This document shows positions 10,136 through 20,894 of a stretch of 64,000 nucleotides of DNA, piece by piece. The stretch spans positions 1,364,001-1,428,000 of the forward strand of contig NZ_JARUQS010000001.1 of the NCBI RefSeq assembly GCF_029767755.1, read 5' to 3'. The notes under the pieces were generated by a model that ran no database searches, was not told where the DNA came from, and saw only the letters and a program-made list of their open reading frames with translations. This stretch comes from Thiomicrorhabdus sp. zzn3. Lineage in GTDB: Bacteria > Pseudomonadota > Gammaproteobacteria > Thiomicrospirales > Thiomicrospiraceae. The translations under genes were made by a program, and so were the position numbers. Within the stretch, counting starts at the first letter, position 1. Every line of letters starts with the position of its first letter.

Positions 10136-11385
10136 CGGTCAATTTCTCCAAATACAATATCTTGTGTTCCAATGATAGAAACTACATCAGCGATCATATG
10201 CCCTTTTGACATCTCTTCCAAAGCAGCCAAATGCGGGAAACCAGGAGCGCGTACTTTCAAACGATAAGGTTTGTTGGCACCGTCGGATACCATATAAATA
10301 CCGAACTCACCTTTTGGATGCTCAACAGCGGAATACACTTCACCTGCTGGGACGGTGTAACCTTCAGTGAACAGTTTGAAGTGGTGAATCAGCGCTTCCA
10401 TATTGGTTTTCACGTCTTCCCGTGGTGGTGGTGTCACCTTATGGTTTTCGGCCATAACCGGACCTGGATTTTCCTTTAACCACTTAACACACTGCTTGAT
10501 GATCTTGTTGGATTCGCGCATTTCAGCGACTCGCACTAAATAACGGTCGTAAGTATCGCCCGTTTTACCAACGGGGATATCGAAGTCCATACGGTCATAC
10601 ACTTCATAAGGCTGTTTCTTGCGCAGATCCCAAGCGATCCCTGAGCCGCGCAACATCGGTCCTGAGAAACCTAGTTGCAGAGCACGCTCAGGCGAAACAA
10701 TCCCGACATCAACCGTTCTCTGCTTCCAGATACGATTATCAGTTAATAGTGTTTCATACTCATCAACATAACCTGGGAAACGTTCAGTAAAAGCTTCAAT
10801 AAAATCCAGAAGCGATCCTTCACGCGTTTCATTTAATTTGTCCAGTTTTTTACCAGAGTGCCACTTGGATTCTTGGTACTTCGCCATACTTTCTGGAAGG
10901 TCACGGTAAACACCACCTGGACGATAATAGGTCGCGTGCATACGGGCACCAGATACCGCTTCATAGCAATCCATCAAGTCTTCGCGTTCACGGAAAGCAT
11001 AAAGGAAAACGGTCATAGCGCCGATATCCAGTGCATGAGCGCCCAACCACATCAAGTGGTTAAGGATGCGCGTAATTTCGTCAAACATGACACGAATATA
11101 CTGAGCACGCTCAGGCACTTCCAGGCCAAGCATTTTTTCGATGGCCATGACATAGGCGTGTTCGTTCGCCATCATCGATACATAGTCCAAACGATCCATA
11201 TAACCGATCGATTGATTGTACGGCTTATACTCAGCCAGCTTCTCAGTACCACGGTGCAGTAATCCGATATGGGGATCTGCACGCACAATCGTTTCACCAT
11301 CCAGTTCAAGAACCAGACGCAACACACCGTGCGCGGATGGATGCTGCGGACCGAAGTTAAGCGTATAGTTACGAATTTCAGGCAT
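10132..11385 (-). CDS. nuoD: NADH-quinone oxidoreductase subunit D
   Basis: NuoD is the 49-kDa subunit that helps form the quinone-binding pocket. The 417-residue protein starts in the usual way with [18 protein letters not shown] (the loop with the quinone-ligating histidine), and contains [19 protein letters not shown] and the C-terminal DIVFGEIDR typical of bacterial NuoD. Here nuoC and nuoD are separate genes, unlike the nuoCD fusion of E. coli. The nuoC-nuoD spacer is 14 bases. Confidence 0.98.
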   Translation of the reverse strand: MPEIRNYTLNFGPQHPSAHGVLRLVLELDGETIVRADPHIGLLHRGTEKLAEYKPYNQSIGYMDRLDYVSMMANEHAYVMAIEKMLGLEVPERAQYIRVMFDEITRILNHLMWLGAHALDIGAMTVFLYAFREREDLMDCYEAVSGARMHATYYRPGGVYRDLPESMAKYQESKWHSGKKLDKLNETREGSLLDFIEAFTERFPGYVDEYETLLTDNRIWKQRTVDVGIVSPERALQLGFSGPMLRGSGIAWDLRKKQPYEVYDRMDFDIPVGKTGDTYDRYLVRVAEMRESNKIIKQCVKWLKENPGPVMAENHKVTPPPREDVKTNMEALIHHFKLFTEGYTVPAGEVYSAVEHPKGEFGIYMVSDGANKPYRLKVRAPGFPHLAALEEMSKGHMIADVVSIIGTQDIVFGEIDR

Positions 11386-11399
11386 AGTAATTCTCCTAC

Positions 11400-12071
11400 T
11401 TACGCTTCAGCAGAAGCATCATCGCGAATGACGCGAGGGACATTCACACGGTTTTCAATAGAGACAGGTTCATAAACGACACGACCTTTTTCTGCGTCAT
11501 AACGCATTTCTACATGGCCGGTAAGCGGGAAATCTTTTCGCAATGGGTGACCAACAAAACCATAATCAGTCAGAATTCGACGAAGATCAGGATGGCCGTT
11601 AAACAGAATGCCATATAGATCAAAGGCTTCACGTTCAAACCAGTTAGCACAATTCCATACATCGATCACAGAATCAACGACCGGCATTTCTGTAGATTCG
11701 GGATAGACCTTAACGCGAATACGCAGATTATTCTCAACAGAAAGCAGGTGGTAAGCGACTGCAAAGCGTCGTTCCATAGAAAGCGCATCGTCTTTTTCGT
11801 CTTCAGCAAAGTCAAAAACGCCACGGCTAAAACCGGTGTTTGCAGCGCGCATGGTTTCCCAGTTGGCTTGACCGTAATCCAGGTAATCAACCCCACAAAG
11901 ATCGATCAGCTGTTCAAAACCAAGCTTATCTCTTAGCGTGGTAAAAGCAGAGATAGCATCTGATGGCTTAACCTCGATAGTCAATTCATTAAAAGCAACC
12001 GCTGAACTTACAACTTTATTGCCTAGCTCTTGGCTTACTTTATTTTGTAAATCTAATACAGACTGTTTCAT
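11400..12071 (-). CDS. nuoC: NADH-quinone oxidoreductase subunit C
   Basis: NuoC (30-kDa subunit) belongs to the peripheral arm of complex I. The signature [40 protein letters not shown]-like region is present near residues 140-180, quoted here only in part: [10 protein letters not shown] and HPLRKDFPL. The 223 residues include a C-terminal tail ending in DDASAEA that looks unconserved. It lies between nuoB and nuoD. Confidence 0.97.
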   Translation of the reverse strand: MKQSVLDLQNKVSQELGNKVVSSAVAFNELTIEVKPSDAISAFTTLRDKLGFEQLIDLCGVDYLDYGQANWETMRAANTGFSRGVFDFAEDEKDDALSMERRFAVAYHLLSVENNLRIRVKVYPESTEMPVVDSVIDVWNCANWFEREAFDLYGILFNGHPDLRRILTDYGFVGHPLRKDFPLTGHVEMRYDAEKGRVVYEPVSIENRVNVPRVIRDDASAEA

Positions 12072-12091
12072 AACTTACTTCTTAAGGGTCG

Positions 12092-12568
12092 TTATCGGGC
12101 AATGGTATTGGTACGCTTGATCTTGTTCTGCAACTGTACGATTCCATACAACAAAGCTTCAGCAGTCGGCGGACAACCAGGTACATAAACATCGACCGGA
12201 ACAATCCGGTCACAACCACGTACTACAGAGTAAGAATAGTGATAGTATCCACCGCCATTAGCGCAGGATCCCATAGAGATCACCCAGCGTGGTTCGGCCA
12301 TCTGGTCGTAAACCTTGCGCAAGGCTGGCGCCATTTTATTTACCAACGTACCCGCCACAATCATCACATCAGATTGACGTGGACTTGGACGGAAAATAAT
12401 CCCGAAACGGTCCAGATCGTAACGTGATGCACCTGCGTGCATCATCTCCACAGCACAACAGGCCAATCCAAAGGTCATCGGCCAAAGCGAACCTGTACGT
12501 GCCCAGTTAATCAGTTTGTCTGCAGAAGTGGTAACCACCCCTTCCTTCAAAACACCTTCTATTCCCAT
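12092..12568 (-). CDS. nuoB: NADH-quinone oxidoreductase subunit B
   Basis: NuoB carries cluster N2, the last iron-sulfur centre before quinone. The paired cysteines [13 protein letters not shown], then [11 protein letters not shown] and the final [13 protein letters not shown] are all present. A longer reading from 12589 is possible, but the family starts with [21 protein letters not shown] lies 7 bases before that ATG, so I place the start at 12568. This gives 158 residues and a 10-base overlap with the end of nuoA. Confidence 0.97.
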   Translation of the reverse strand: MGIEGVLKEGVVTTSADKLINWARTGSLWPMTFGLACCAVEMMHAGASRYDLDRFGIIFRPSPRQSDVMIVAGTLVNKMAPALRKVYDQMAEPRWVISMGSCANGGGYYHYSYSVVRGCDRIVPVDVYVPGCPPTAEALLYGIVQLQNKIKRTNTIAR

Positions 12569-12915
12569 TCCAGCGCACCTTTTTTCCACTCATAGATAAA
12601 GCCAACAACCAGCAGAGACAGAAAAACACCCATTGCTAGCAATCCAAATGTTCCAACCTCATCGAGCACAACAGCCCATGGGAAAAGGAATGCAATTTCT
12701 AAGTCAAAGATAATAAAAAGAATGGCTACCAGATAGAAACGCACGTCAAATTTCATACGGGCGTCTTCAAATGCCTCGAAACCACACTCATAAGGAGAGT
12801 TTTTTTCAGAATCAGGTCTCTGAGGACCCAAAAGATAACCCACCAAAATAGGCCCAACCCCAAAGAGCACACCTAATATGACAAAAACCAGGATAGGAAG
12901 ATAACTTTCTAGCAT
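12559..12915 (-). CDS. nuoA: NADH-quinone oxidoreductase subunit A
   Basis: NuoA is a three-helix membrane subunit at the junction of the two arms of complex I. The conserved cytoplasmic loop [31 protein letters not shown] is seen as two parts, [10 protein letters not shown] and [15 protein letters not shown]. The reading frame extends upstream to 12960, but those codons are basic and lie in the terminator region. The ATG at 12915 ([11 protein letters not shown]) fits the family and has AGAGG about 10 bases ahead, giving 118 residues. It is the first gene of the nuo operon. Confidence 0.95.
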   Translation of the reverse strand: MLESYLPILVFVILGVLFGVGPILVGYLLGPQRPDSEKNSPYECGFEAFEDARMKFDVRFYLVAILFIIFDLEIAFLFPWAVVLDEVGTFGLLAMGVFLSLLVVGFIYEWKKGALEWE

Positions 12916-12934
12916 TGGCTTTAGACCTCTTCTA

Positions 12935-12972
12935 GCGTTTTTTATAAAACGCCCCTGCAACAGTGCAAGGGC
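12935..12972 (-). terminator. Probable intrinsic terminator after secG / tRNA-Leu
   Basis: Reading the minus strand, a 9-bp stem with one mismatch (arms 12964-12972 and 12951-12959, loop of four) is followed by GTTTTAT. A second small AT-rich stem (12935-12952, GCGTTTT against AAAACGC) overlaps its tail. It sits between the tRNA gene and nuoA and would separate the secG/tRNA transcript from the nuo operon, perhaps incompletely. No strong separate nuoA promoter was recognised. Confidence 0.6.
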
Positions 12973-12980
12973 TTGTTAAT

Positions 12981-13065
12981 TGGTGCCGATGGCCGGAGTC
13001 GAACCGGCACAGCTTGCGCTACCACCCCCTCAAGATGGCGTGTCTACCAATTTCACCACATCGGC
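12981..13065 (-). tRNA. tRNA-Leu (anticodon GAG)
   Basis: The minus strand folds as a class II tRNA of 85 bases. The acceptor arms GCCGATG (13059-13065) and CATCGGC (12985-12991) pair, followed by discriminator A and an encoded CCA (12981-12983). The anticodon stem CCATC/GGTGG encloses the loop TTGAGGG, giving anticodon GAG, and there is a long variable arm and the T-loop GGTTCGACTCC. A tRNA-Leu beside secG is the normal gammaproteobacterial arrangement. Confidence 0.96.
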
Positions 13066-13083
13066 TTTATTCGATATTTTCAA

Positions 13084-13407
13084 TTAGTTCGGTACAACTG
13101 GGGTATCCGTTTCAGCTGGACTCTCTACCGGTTGTTGAACGGGTTGCTTCACAACACTTTGATACCCTTTTGCTTGCTGACTACCTAAATAGGCCAACGT
13201 CAAACTGGTAATAAAAAAGAGTGTGGCAATGATGGCAGTCAACCTTGACAAGAAGGTTGCCGAACCGCGACTTCCAAACACTGAAGTCGATGAGCCGCCG
13301 CCACCAAAGTTAGCGCCAGCATCTGCCCCTTTACCTTGCTGTAAAAGAACAAGAATCACTAAAATAAGCGCAATCAAAATATGAATTGCTAGGATAATTT
13401 GAAACAT
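13084..13407 (-). CDS. secG: Protein translocase subunit SecG
   Basis: SecG is the small accessory subunit of the SecYEG channel. The 107-residue protein has two membrane helices (about 4-20 and 52-72), with the conserved loop [17 protein letters not shown] and [18 protein letters not shown] between them. A hydrophilic, proline-rich tail follows and is not conserved. It starts 2 bases after the tpiA stop, so the two are cotranscribed, with the tRNA-Leu gene downstream. Confidence 0.96.
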   Translation of the reverse strand: MFQIILAIHILIALILVILVLLQQGKGADAGANFGGGGSSTSVFGSRGSATFLSRLTAIIATLFFITSLTLAYLGSQQAKGYQSVVKQPVQQPVESPAETDTPVVPN

Positions 13408-13409
13408 AA

Positions 13410-14165
13410 TCAGCCTGCTGCTTTACAAATTGCAATGAAATCATCTGCATTTAAAGAAGCACCACCAATCAATCCGCCATCAATATCTGGCTGACTAAAT
13501 AGTTGTGCAGCGTTATCCGGCTTCACACTTCCACCGTATTGAATTACTACTTTATCCGCAACACCGCTGTCTTGTTCAGCCAATTTGCCACGAATAAAGG
13601 CATGCACTTCCTGTGCTTGTTCAGGTGATGCAGTCTTACCCGTGCCGATTGCCCAAACCGGTTCGTATGCAATCACAATATTTTTGAATGCGGCGATCCC
13701 CACTTTATCAAGGACAGCATCCATCTGAGTGGCAATCACTTGTTCCATGACGCCTGACTCGCGCTCCTCTAGAGTTTCTCCCACACACAAAATAGGCGTC
13801 ACCCCGGCTTCTAAAGCCACGGCCACTTTGTTGGCAATTTGAGCATCGGTCTCACCATAAATAGAACGGCGTTCCGAGTGCCCCAAAATCACATATTCAC
13901 ACCCCATATCCTTAAGCATCGCGACAGACTGTTCACCTGTATACGCGCCCTGGTGCGGTTCTTCAGCCATATTTTGCGCACCAACAGAAATTTTGCTTGT
14001 AGATAAAGTGCGATTAACATAATCTATGTAAATAGCAGGCGGACAAACGGCAACATCTACGTCACCCACTTGTTCAATCTTAGCGTTCAAATCGGACACT
14101 AATGTCAGGATCGACGCTTTAGATCCGTGCATTTTCCAGTTACCTGCAACAAATGGTTTTCTCAT
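13410..14165 (-). CDS. tpiA: Triose-phosphate isomerase
   Basis: Interconverts dihydroxyacetone phosphate and glyceraldehyde 3-phosphate, serving glycolysis and, in an autotroph, the Calvin cycle. The 251-residue TIM barrel begins [15 protein letters not shown] (catalytic Lys) and has [10 protein letters not shown] (catalytic His), [15 protein letters not shown] (catalytic Glu, loop 6) and the phosphate-binding GGSVKP. It lies between glmM and secG, the usual neighbourhood. Confidence 0.98.
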   Translation of the reverse strand: MRKPFVAGNWKMHGSKASILTLVSDLNAKIEQVGDVDVAVCPPAIYIDYVNRTLSTSKISVGAQNMAEEPHQGAYTGEQSVAMLKDMGCEYVILGHSERRSIYGETDAQIANKVAVALEAGVTPILCVGETLEERESGVMEQVIATQMDAVLDKVGIAAFKNIVIAYEPVWAIGTGKTASPEQAQEVHAFIRGKLAEQDSGVADKVVIQYGGSVKPDNAAQLFSQPDIDGGLIGGASLNADDFIAICKAAG

Positions 14166-14233
14166 CTGCTATTCTCCAACACAAAATTTCAACAATATTA
14201 GCGTTTTCTTTTTGGAATTACAATATTGCAATT

Positions 14234-15568
14234 TTATGAAAATTCTGTTTGCACAACCGCAGAAAGCCGCTCTGCACAAGCCTCGACTAAGCCAAAGTCC
14301 ATACCTTCTACCATCACTCTAATGAGCGGTTCAGTACCTGAAGCCCGAATCAAAACTCGCCCTTCTTGACCCAATTCTTTTTCGACTTCCGCAATCATTT
14401 TATTGAGCGCACCATTTGAAGTGATATCCGCACGTTTTTCAACAACAATATTTTTAAGGACATTGGGCAGTTTTTTCATTCCCTGCTTCAGTTCATGCAG
14501 TGTGGACTGCTGATCCGTCACCGCAGACATCACCTGCAGTGCAGCCACAATCCCATCGCCCGTAGAAATCTTATCCAAACAGAGCACATGCCCTGACGGT
14601 TCCGATCCAAATTGCCATGCATTTGCTGTAAGCTGTTCCATGACATAACGATCTCCTACCGAGGCACGTGTAAAATCGATCCCCATTTCCTTTATGGCCA
14701 GCTCAAGCCCCAAGTTACTCATCACTGTGCCGACCACACCTTCGATTTTTCCACGGTTAGCGCACGCCAATATATAGAGAACATCATCACCATCTAAGAT
14801 TTCCCCTAAATGATCTACCATCATGACCCGATCGCCATCGCCATCAAAGGCAATACCCAAATCGGCCTTTTCAGCGATTACCTTTTCCTGTAACGCCTTA
14901 AGATCCGTTGCACCGCACCCCTGATTAATATTCACCCCATCCGGATTGACCCCGATTGCAACCACTTCCGCTCCAAGCTCTTCAAAAACGCTTGGGGCCA
15001 CGTGATAAGTGGCACCATTGGCACAATCAAGCACAATTTTAAGACCGTCTAACTTAGCTTTACCCGTATAAGTGCTTTTGCAAAATTCAATATAACGCCC
15101 CTGAGCATCATCAACACGTCGAGCTTTGCCGAGCTCATGAGATGGAACCACCTCCATCTCTTCCTCAAAGGCCGCTTCTACCGCCAACTCCAAATCGTCA
15201 GAAATTTTCTTTCCATCCGCAGAAAAAAACTTAATGCCGTTATCATGATGCGGATTGTGAGAGGCACTGATCACAATACCCGCATCCGCATGCAACGTCT
15301 GCGTGAGATAAGCAATCGCCGGTGTTGGCATCGGACCCAGCAGCAGCACATCAATCCCCGCTGCGATAAAGCCGGCTTCCAAGGCGGACTCGAACATATA
15401 ACCGGATATGCGCGTATCCTTACCGATCATCACCCGTTTCTGTCCGTTCGCCTTAAGCACTTTACCTGTCGCCCACCCAAGCTTTAGAATCTGGTCCGGA
15501 CGAATCATCCCCTTTCCGACACGATTACGGATACCATCGGTCCCAAAATATTTTTTTTGCGCACTCAT
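14234..15568 (-). CDS. glmM: Phosphoglucosamine mutase
   Basis: GlmM converts glucosamine 6-phosphate to glucosamine 1-phosphate for UDP-GlcNAc and thus peptidoglycan and LPS. The active-site phosphoserine motif [16 protein letters not shown] is near residue 100, the Mg-binding [13 protein letters not shown] near 240, and the C-terminal [15 protein letters not shown] binds the sugar phosphate. At 444 residues it is full length. It is the third gene of the ftsH-folP-glmM cluster common in gammaproteobacteria. The ribosome-binding site is weak. Confidence 0.98.
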   Translation of the reverse strand: MSAQKKYFGTDGIRNRVGKGMIRPDQILKLGWATGKVLKANGQKRVMIGKDTRISGYMFESALEAGFIAAGIDVLLLGPMPTPAIAYLTQTLHADAGIVISASHNPHHDNGIKFFSADGKKISDDLELAVEAAFEEEMEVVPSHELGKARRVDDAQGRYIEFCKSTYTGKAKLDGLKIVLDCANGATYHVAPSVFEELGAEVVAIGVNPDGVNINQGCGATDLKALQEKVIAEKADLGIAFDGDGDRVMMVDHLGEILDGDDVLYILACANRGKIEGVVGTVMSNLGLELAIKEMGIDFTRASVGDRYVMEQLTANAWQFGSEPSGHVLCLDKISTGDGIVAALQVMSAVTDQQSTLHELKQGMKKLPNVLKNIVVEKRADITSNGALNKMIAEVEKELGQEGRVLIRASGTEPLIRVMVEGMDFGLVEACAERLSAVVQTEFS

Positions 15569-15616
15569 TTCTTATTAAAACTCTATATCCAACTCAGACA
15601 GAAATTCCGAATACAT

Positions 15617-16453
15617 TTAATCGCACAACCCTTCTGCGACACTTAACGCCTGTACGGTTTCCTTAACATCATGCACCCTGAGAATCGCGGCCCCTTTTTG
15701 CGCCGCGACGACTGCGGCTACGACGCTCCCCACCATTCGCTCAGCAACGGGTACATCTCCCATCAAAGCGCCAATCATGGTCTTACGGGAAACCCCAACC
15801 AGCACAGGATACTGCCCTTGAGCAAACCGATCCAACCTACGGAAAAGAGCGATATTATGCTCTAATGTCTTGCCGAAGCCAAACCCTGGATCAATTAAAA
15901 TATGCTCTGCTTTCACCCCCGCGTTTCGACAGGCCTGTACTCGCTCTTCCAAAAAACTGCTCACATCCGCCACCACATCATCATAGCGCGGGGCTATCTG
16001 CATCGTTTGCGGATCACCTTGTTTATGCATAATGCAAACCGGCACATCCGCTTGCGAAACCACCTCTAATGCCCCTTCGGCCTGTAGCGCGTTTACATCA
16101 TTAATCAAGTCGGCACCGGCTAGCAATGTTTGCCTCATCACCTCTGTTTTATAGGTATCAATTGAAACGGCAACATCACTATTTTCCTTAACCCATTCAA
16201 GCGCGGGCAAAACTCGATCCAACTCCTCCTGAAGAGAAACCGGCGGCGCTCCCGGCCGCGTTGACTCGCCGCCAATATCAATAATATCCACACCCGCCGA
16301 TACCATTTCTTCAATCTGACTTTTCATCGCGTCAGCACGATTGAACCGGCCACCATCAGAAAAAGAATCCGGTGTCACATTGAGAATCCCCATTACCAGC
16401 GGTCTTCCCAGCTCTTTAAACTGATGATTTAACAACGCCATAAATTTGTTCAT
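15617..16453 (-). CDS. folP: Dihydropteroate synthase
   Basis: Condenses para-aminobenzoate with dihydropterin pyrophosphate in folate synthesis; the target of sulfonamides. The 278-residue TIM barrel shows MGILNVTPDSFSDGG near residue 20, DIGGESTRPGAPPV near 60, and LIDPGFGFGKTLEHN with a following GVSRKTMIG. The start is uncertain between 16453 and an ATG four codons in, as neither has a strong Shine-Dalgarno. A terminator-like hairpin lies just upstream (16474-16497), so expression with ftsH depends on read-through. Confidence 0.97.
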   Translation of the reverse strand: MNKFMALLNHQFKELGRPLVMGILNVTPDSFSDGGRFNRADAMKSQIEEMVSAGVDIIDIGGESTRPGAPPVSLQEELDRVLPALEWVKENSDVAVSIDTYKTEVMRQTLLAGADLINDVNALQAEGALEVVSQADVPVCIMHKQGDPQTMQIAPRYDDVVADVSSFLEERVQACRNAGVKAEHILIDPGFGFGKTLEHNIALFRRLDRFAQGQYPVLVGVSRKTMIGALMGDVPVAERMVGSVVAAVVAAQKGAAILRVHDVKETVQALSVAEGLCD

Positions 16454-16473
16454 ATTGACTAATCCATTGACAT

Positions 16474-16497
16474 AAAAAAGCCCCAGTTAAGGGGCTT
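16474..16497 (-). terminator. Intrinsic terminator-like hairpin between ftsH and folP
   Basis: On the minus strand AAGCCCC and GGGGCTT (16491-16497 and 16478-16484) enclose a six-base loop and run straight into six T. This is a canonical Rho-independent terminator at the end of ftsH. It lies 21 bases before the folP start. A CAGGCCTG octamer sits just outside it at 16502-16509. Confidence 0.75.
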
Positions 16498-16516
16498 AAG
16501 GCAGGCCTGATGACTT

Positions 16517-18484
16517 TTAATGCAACTTAGGCTCGCCACTATCCGGTGTCGGCTTATCGCCCGAAAGGTCATCCGAAACCGCATCGGCCGATTCCTCAGA
16601 TTTGGACTCAACATCTGCATCTGAAGCTGCAGAAGCCCCAGAATCGCTGTCAGAAGACCCCCAACCTTTCGGTTCGCCAACCGGACGACCCTCCATAATG
16701 TTTTTGATCTGATCCGAATCAATCGTCTCATACTTCATTAGCGCATCCGCCATAATTTCAAGCTTATCCGCATGCTCTTTAAGAATCGCTTCGGCACGCT
16801 TGTAGTTACGATCGATGATGGCTCGAATCTCCATATCGATTTCTTTGGAAATTTCCCCCGACACATTCGCATTACGGGAGGTTCCCATAAAGCCACCTTT
16901 ATCCTCTTCTTCATACATCAGCGGACCAAGCTTATCGGACAGACCCCATTTGGTCACCATGTTACGCGCCAACATCGTCGCACGCTCGATATCGTTACTC
17001 GCACCGGTTGTTACTGCATCGGGGCCATAAATCTGCTCCTCGGCAATACGTCCGCCGTACAGACTTGAAAGCTGACTTTCTAATTTACGCTTGCTGTAAC
17101 TGTAACTGTCTTCTTCTGGCAGATACATAGTGACACCCAAAGCACGACCACGCGGCATAATACTCACCTTGTAAACCGGATCATGTTCTGGCACCAAGTA
17201 ACCGACAATGGCATGCCCCGCTTCATGGTAAGCCGTCATTTTGCGTTCTTTCTCGCTCATGACCATGCTCTTGCGCTCGACTCCCATAATGATTTTATCT
17301 TTGGCTTTTTCAAAATGCGTTTGCGTAACTAACTTCTGGTTTTCACGCGCTGCAAACAGAGCTGCTTCATTCACCAGGTTAGCCAAATCCGCCCCTGAAA
17401 AGCCCGGAGTACCACGAGCAATCACCGCCGGATCGACATCTTCAGCCAAAGGCACTTTACGCATATGCACTTTCAAAATCTGCTCACGGCCACGAATATC
17501 CGGCAGACCCACGGTCACCTGACGGTCAAAACGCCCCGGACGCAACAGCGCAGGGTCTAAAACGTCTGCACGGTTCGTGGCAGCAATGACAATGACCCCT
17601 TCGTTGCCTTCAAACCCGTCCATTTCCACCAGCATCTGGTTCAATGTCTGCTCGCGCTCGTCGTTACCGCCACCCATGCCGGTGCCACGGCTGCGACCCA
17701 CCGCATCGATTTCATCGATGAAGATAATACAAGGTGCATTGGCTTTTGCCTGTTCAAACATATCTCGAACACGCGACGCCCCAACCCCGACAAACATCTC
17801 AACAAAGTCCGAACCGGAAATCGTGAAAAACGGCACCTTAGCTTCACCCGCGATCGCCTTGGCCAACAGGGTTTTACCCGTTCCAGGAGGTCCAACCATC
17901 AGCACACCGCGCGGAATATTTCCGCCCAAATTCTGATACTTGCTGGGGTCTTTCAAGAAATCGACAATCTCTCCCACTTCCTGCTTGGCTTCATCCGCAC
18001 CGGCCACATCATCCAAAGTGACTTTGACCTGATCACTGGTCAACATACGTGCTTTGCTTTTACCGAACGACATAGGACCGCCTTTGCCGCCCATGCCGCC
18101 GCCTACCGAACGCATAAAGAAAATCCACACTGCGATCAACAGCAGCATCGGGAACCAAGAGATGAAAATCTGCATCAGCACGCTTTGCTCTTCAGGAGGC
18201 TGGGCCGTAATTTTGACCTGGTTATCCAAAAGATCGCCCATTAACCCTGGATCACCCGGATTATAAGTGGAGAAACTATCGCCATTGACATACACACCAC
18301 GAATGCTAGCCCCTTCAATCGACACCTTACTCACCTGCCCCTGGTGGACCTGCTCAATAAAGTCAGAATAGTCCAAACGGCTGGATGCACTCTGCGATTG
18401 ACTGCTGAAGTGGTTAAATACGGACATCATCACCATCGCGACAACGACCCATATCAACACATTTTTTAACATATCATTCTTCAT
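16517..18484 (-). CDS. ftsH: ATP-dependent zinc metalloprotease FtsH
   Basis: Membrane-bound AAA+ protease that degrades misfolded membrane proteins and regulators such as LpxC. Two N-terminal helices (about 8-27 and 102-122) flank a periplasmic domain. The AAA module has Walker A GPPGTGKT, Walker [13 protein letters not shown] and the second-region RPGRFDRQV. The zinc-protease motif HEAGH is in [14 protein letters not shown]. The tail beyond about residue 610 is acidic and low-complexity (many Ser, Asp, Glu). rlmE lies upstream on the same strand, as is standard. Confidence 0.98.
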   Translation of the reverse strand: MKNDMLKNVLIWVVVAMVMMSVFNHFSSQSQSASSRLDYSDFIEQVHQGQVSKVSIEGASIRGVYVNGDSFSTYNPGDPGLMGDLLDNQVKITAQPPEEQSVLMQIFISWFPMLLLIAVWIFFMRSVGGGMGGKGGPMSFGKSKARMLTSDQVKVTLDDVAGADEAKQEVGEIVDFLKDPSKYQNLGGNIPRGVLMVGPPGTGKTLLAKAIAGEAKVPFFTISGSDFVEMFVGVGASRVRDMFEQAKANAPCIIFIDEIDAVGRSRGTGMGGGNDEREQTLNQMLVEMDGFEGNEGVIVIAATNRADVLDPALLRPGRFDRQVTVGLPDIRGREQILKVHMRKVPLAEDVDPAVIARGTPGFSGADLANLVNEAALFAARENQKLVTQTHFEKAKDKIIMGVERKSMVMSEKERKMTAYHEAGHAIVGYLVPEHDPVYKVSIMPRGRALGVTMYLPEEDSYSYSKRKLESQLSSLYGGRIAEEQIYGPDAVTTGASNDIERATMLARNMVTKWGLSDKLGPLMYEEEDKGGFMGTSRNANVSGEISKEIDMEIRAIIDRNYKRAEAILKEHADKLEIMADALMKYETIDSDQIKNIMEGRPVGEPKGWGSSDSDSGASAASDADVESKSEESADAVSDDLSGDKPTPDSGEPKLH

Positions 18485-18600
18485 CGGATACCTTTGAGAA
18501 TCACAAACTGGATTTAATTTATTACAAATACTTTACCATAAATTCGTATAAACGGAATTTATCGGTAATTTATTTTATTAATCATAACAATTAATATTGG

Positions 18601-19218
18601 CTACTTTTTCCCTCTAGCCAAAAGGTAAATTTCTTTACTTCGTGGACGCGAGGCCTTGGGTTTGCGCGTGATGACCTTACGGTATTTTTCGCGTAAGGTT
18701 TTCATTAACTGCTCATAACCTTCGCCCTGAAATACCTTCATCAGCAGATCACCATTCGGCTTAAGCACTTGATCGGCCAAATCGACCGTCAGCTCCACCA
18801 GATACATGGCCCGCGGAATATCCATCGCCTTATTGCCACTCATATTAGGCGCCATATCCGACATCACCACATCGACCTCTCGCCCGGCGAGTGCATCCAA
18901 CAAGGCCTGGTAGACCTCATCCTCCTGGAAATCCCCTTGGATAAAAGTCACCCCGGCAAACGGTTCCACCGGAAGAATATCCAGAGCAAACACCTCACCT
19001 TCATTTCCAATTCGATGCGTGGTCCATTGTGACCATCCACCAGGAGCGGCACCCAAATCAACCACACACATTCCTGGCTTGAACAATTGATCCTTGTCGT
19101 CAATCTCCTGCAGTTTATACACTGCACGTGAACGCCACCCTTCTTGCTTGGCCTTATTCACATAATAATCATCAAAGTGTTCTTTAAGCCAACCGGAACT
19201 CGATTTACTTCTCGCCAT
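18601..19218 (-). CDS. rlmE: 23S rRNA (uridine-2'-O-)-methyltransferase RlmE
   Basis: Also called RrmJ or FtsJ; it 2'-O-methylates U2552 of 23S rRNA with S-adenosylmethionine. The 205-residue protein shows the Rossmann motif [13 protein letters not shown] near residue 50, the catalytic Asp in [13 protein letters not shown] and a Lys in [10 protein letters not shown], consistent with the family K-D-K-E set. It is paired with ftsH downstream and divergent from yhbY, the classic order. Confidence 0.97.
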   Translation of the reverse strand: MARSKSSSGWLKEHFDDYYVNKAKQEGWRSRAVYKLQEIDDKDQLFKPGMCVVDLGAAPGGWSQWTTHRIGNEGEVFALDILPVEPFAGVTFIQGDFQEDEVYQALLDALAGREVDVVMSDMAPNMSGNKAMDIPRAMYLVELTVDLADQVLKPNGDLLMKVFQGEGYEQLMKTLREKYRKVITRKPKASRPRSKEIYLLARGKK

Positions 19219-19324
19219 CTGCTGTTTTCAACTACAATAGTGTACTTTAGACTCGTTAAGCGAAATTTTTCCACTTAACAAGCCAGAATACTTTAATTAA
19301 TAATCATTACTGTCGGAATTTTCA

Positions 19325-19633
19325 ATGAGCCAACCAGAAAAACTTTCTATGAACCAAAAAAAATACCTTCGAGGCATCGCCCATGGACTCAATCCAATGG
19401 TGATGATCGGTGCCAACGGTGTGACAGAGAGCTTAATGGCCGAACTGGAAAGTACTCTGAGTCATCACGAAATCTTGAAAATCAAGATTGCTGTGGATGA
19501 CCGCGAAGACCGTAAAAAAGTGGTCGACCATATTCTTCAGGAGACTGGCGCTCTCCTGGTACAGTCGGTAGGTAAGACCTGCGTCATCTACCGTCAGAAT
19601 GAAGAAACTCAACTGCCCCTACCCAAAAAATAA
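19325..19633 (+). CDS. yhbY: YhbY-like CRM-domain RNA-binding protein
   Basis: A small ribosome-assembly-associated RNA-binding protein of the CRM family. The 102 residues include the GANG loop (GxxG type) in HGLNPMVMIGANGVTESLM and the following EILKIKIAVDDRE. It is divergent from rlmE across about 105 bases, a conserved neighbour pair. It ends 10 bases before a hairpin shared with convergent metZ. Confidence 0.94.
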   Translation: MSQPEKLSMNQKKYLRGIAHGLNPMVMIGANGVTESLMAELESTLSHHEILKIKIAVDDREDRKKVVDHILQETGALLVQSVGKTCVIYRQNEETQLPLPKK

Positions 19634-19643
19634 ACAGTCTAAC

Positions 19644-19673
19644 TGAACAGGCCTCCTCTAGCAGGCCTGTTCA
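19644..19673. terminator. Bidirectional hairpin between convergent yhbY and metZ, built of two AGGCCT units
   Basis: TGAACAGGCCT (19644-19654) and AGGCCTGTTCA (19663-19673) form a perfect 11-bp stem with an eight-base loop. The right arm includes the metZ stop codon. Each arm is a copy of the CAGGCCTGTTCA element repeated through the window, in inverted orientation. It is placed correctly to end both genes, although the T-runs are short. Confidence 0.65.
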
Positions 19674-20849
19674 AATCAAAGCGTCCAATCCTCGCGCCAA
19701 GTCGTTTTTAATATCCTCAATCGACTCCAAACCGACCGAAACACGCACCAAATTATCGGTAATACCGGCCTGTAAACGCTCTTCCGGCGAAACACGGCTG
19801 TGCGTTGTGGTGGCCGGATGAGTAATACTGGTTTTCACGTCCCCCAGATTGGCGGTGATCGACAACATCTGGGTGCTGTCAATCACTTTCCAGGCTTCCG
19901 GCTGCCCGCCTTTAATGCGGAAACTCACCAGACCTCCCCCAGCATCCTGCTGACGGCGAGCCAATTCATATTGAGGATGGCTGTCCAGCCCCGGATAAAA
20001 CACCTGCTCTACGGCCGGATGTGCCGTTAGCCACTGCGCCAGCTGCTTGGCATTGTCACAATGCGCTTTCATGCGTACCGGCAGGGTTTCTAACCCTTTT
20101 AAAAATATCCAGGCATTAAACGGACTCATCGAAGGCCCCGCCGTGCGCATAAAACCGCGCACCGCATCTTCAATCAACGCCTCAGAACCGACAACCGCGC
20201 CACCGATCCCTCGCCCTTGTCCATCCAGAAACTTGGTCGCAGAATGGATGACAATATCCGCTCCCTGCTCCAGTGGACGCTGCAAAATCGGAGTACAGAA
20301 ACAGTTATCCACAATCAATAAACAATCGTTCTGTTTTGCCAATGCAGAAAGTGCGCTCAAATCGGCAATTTCGGTCAGCGGGTTGGATGGGGTTTCCAAG
20401 AAAAAAGCCTTGGTATTCGGACGAACGGCTTGCTTCCACTGTTCGACATCCGTCTGAGAAACAAACGTAACCTCTAATCCGAACTTGGCAAGGTACTTGG
20501 TAAACAAGACCTTAGTCGTACCGAAAATGCTTTGCGATGACACCACATGATCGCCGGCCTGACAAATCCCCATAAAAGTAGACAGAATCGCTGACATGCC
20601 AGACGCCGTTCCAACACAGGCTTCCCCGCCCTCCATCAAAGCAAGACGCTTTTCAAAGGTACGCACTGTCGGATTGGTAAAACGTGAATAGACATTCCCT
20701 TTTTCCTCACCGCTAAAACGCGCCGCTGCTTGTGCGGCGGAATGATAGCGGAAACTGGAAGTCGGGAAAATCGCTTCACTGTTTTCCTGTTCAGGCGTTT
20801 GCTCATAACCGGCACGCACGGCCAAGGTTGCAATATCAAATTCGTTCAT
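19671..20849 (-). CDS. metZ: O-succinylhomoserine sulfhydrylase
   Basis: A PLP enzyme of the Cys/Met metabolism family that makes homocysteine directly from O-succinylhomoserine and sulfide. The PLP lysine lies in HSATKFLDGQGRGIGG, and the substrate-side motif YSRFTNPTVRTFEKRLA is near residue 50. The 392-residue length and position next to purF match Pseudomonas MetZ, favouring it over MetB or MetC. Direct sulfhydrylation suits a sulfide-using organism (inference). An ATG at 20849 is preferred to the GTG one codon earlier. Confidence 0.93.
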   Translation of the reverse strand: MNEFDIATLAVRAGYEQTPEQENSEAIFPTSSFRYHSAAQAAARFSGEEKGNVYSRFTNPTVRTFEKRLALMEGGEACVGTASGMSAILSTFMGICQAGDHVVSSQSIFGTTKVLFTKYLAKFGLEVTFVSQTDVEQWKQAVRPNTKAFFLETPSNPLTEIADLSALSALAKQNDCLLIVDNCFCTPILQRPLEQGADIVIHSATKFLDGQGRGIGGAVVGSEALIEDAVRGFMRTAGPSMSPFNAWIFLKGLETLPVRMKAHCDNAKQLAQWLTAHPAVEQVFYPGLDSHPQYELARRQQDAGGGLVSFRIKGGQPEAWKVIDSTQMLSITANLGDVKTSITHPATTTHSRVSPEERLQAGITDNLVRVSVGLESIEDIKNDLARGLDALI

Positions 20850-20894
20850 CACTGTATTCTGCCTAGTTTTCTGCCTAGTTTTCTGCTCAGCCCA

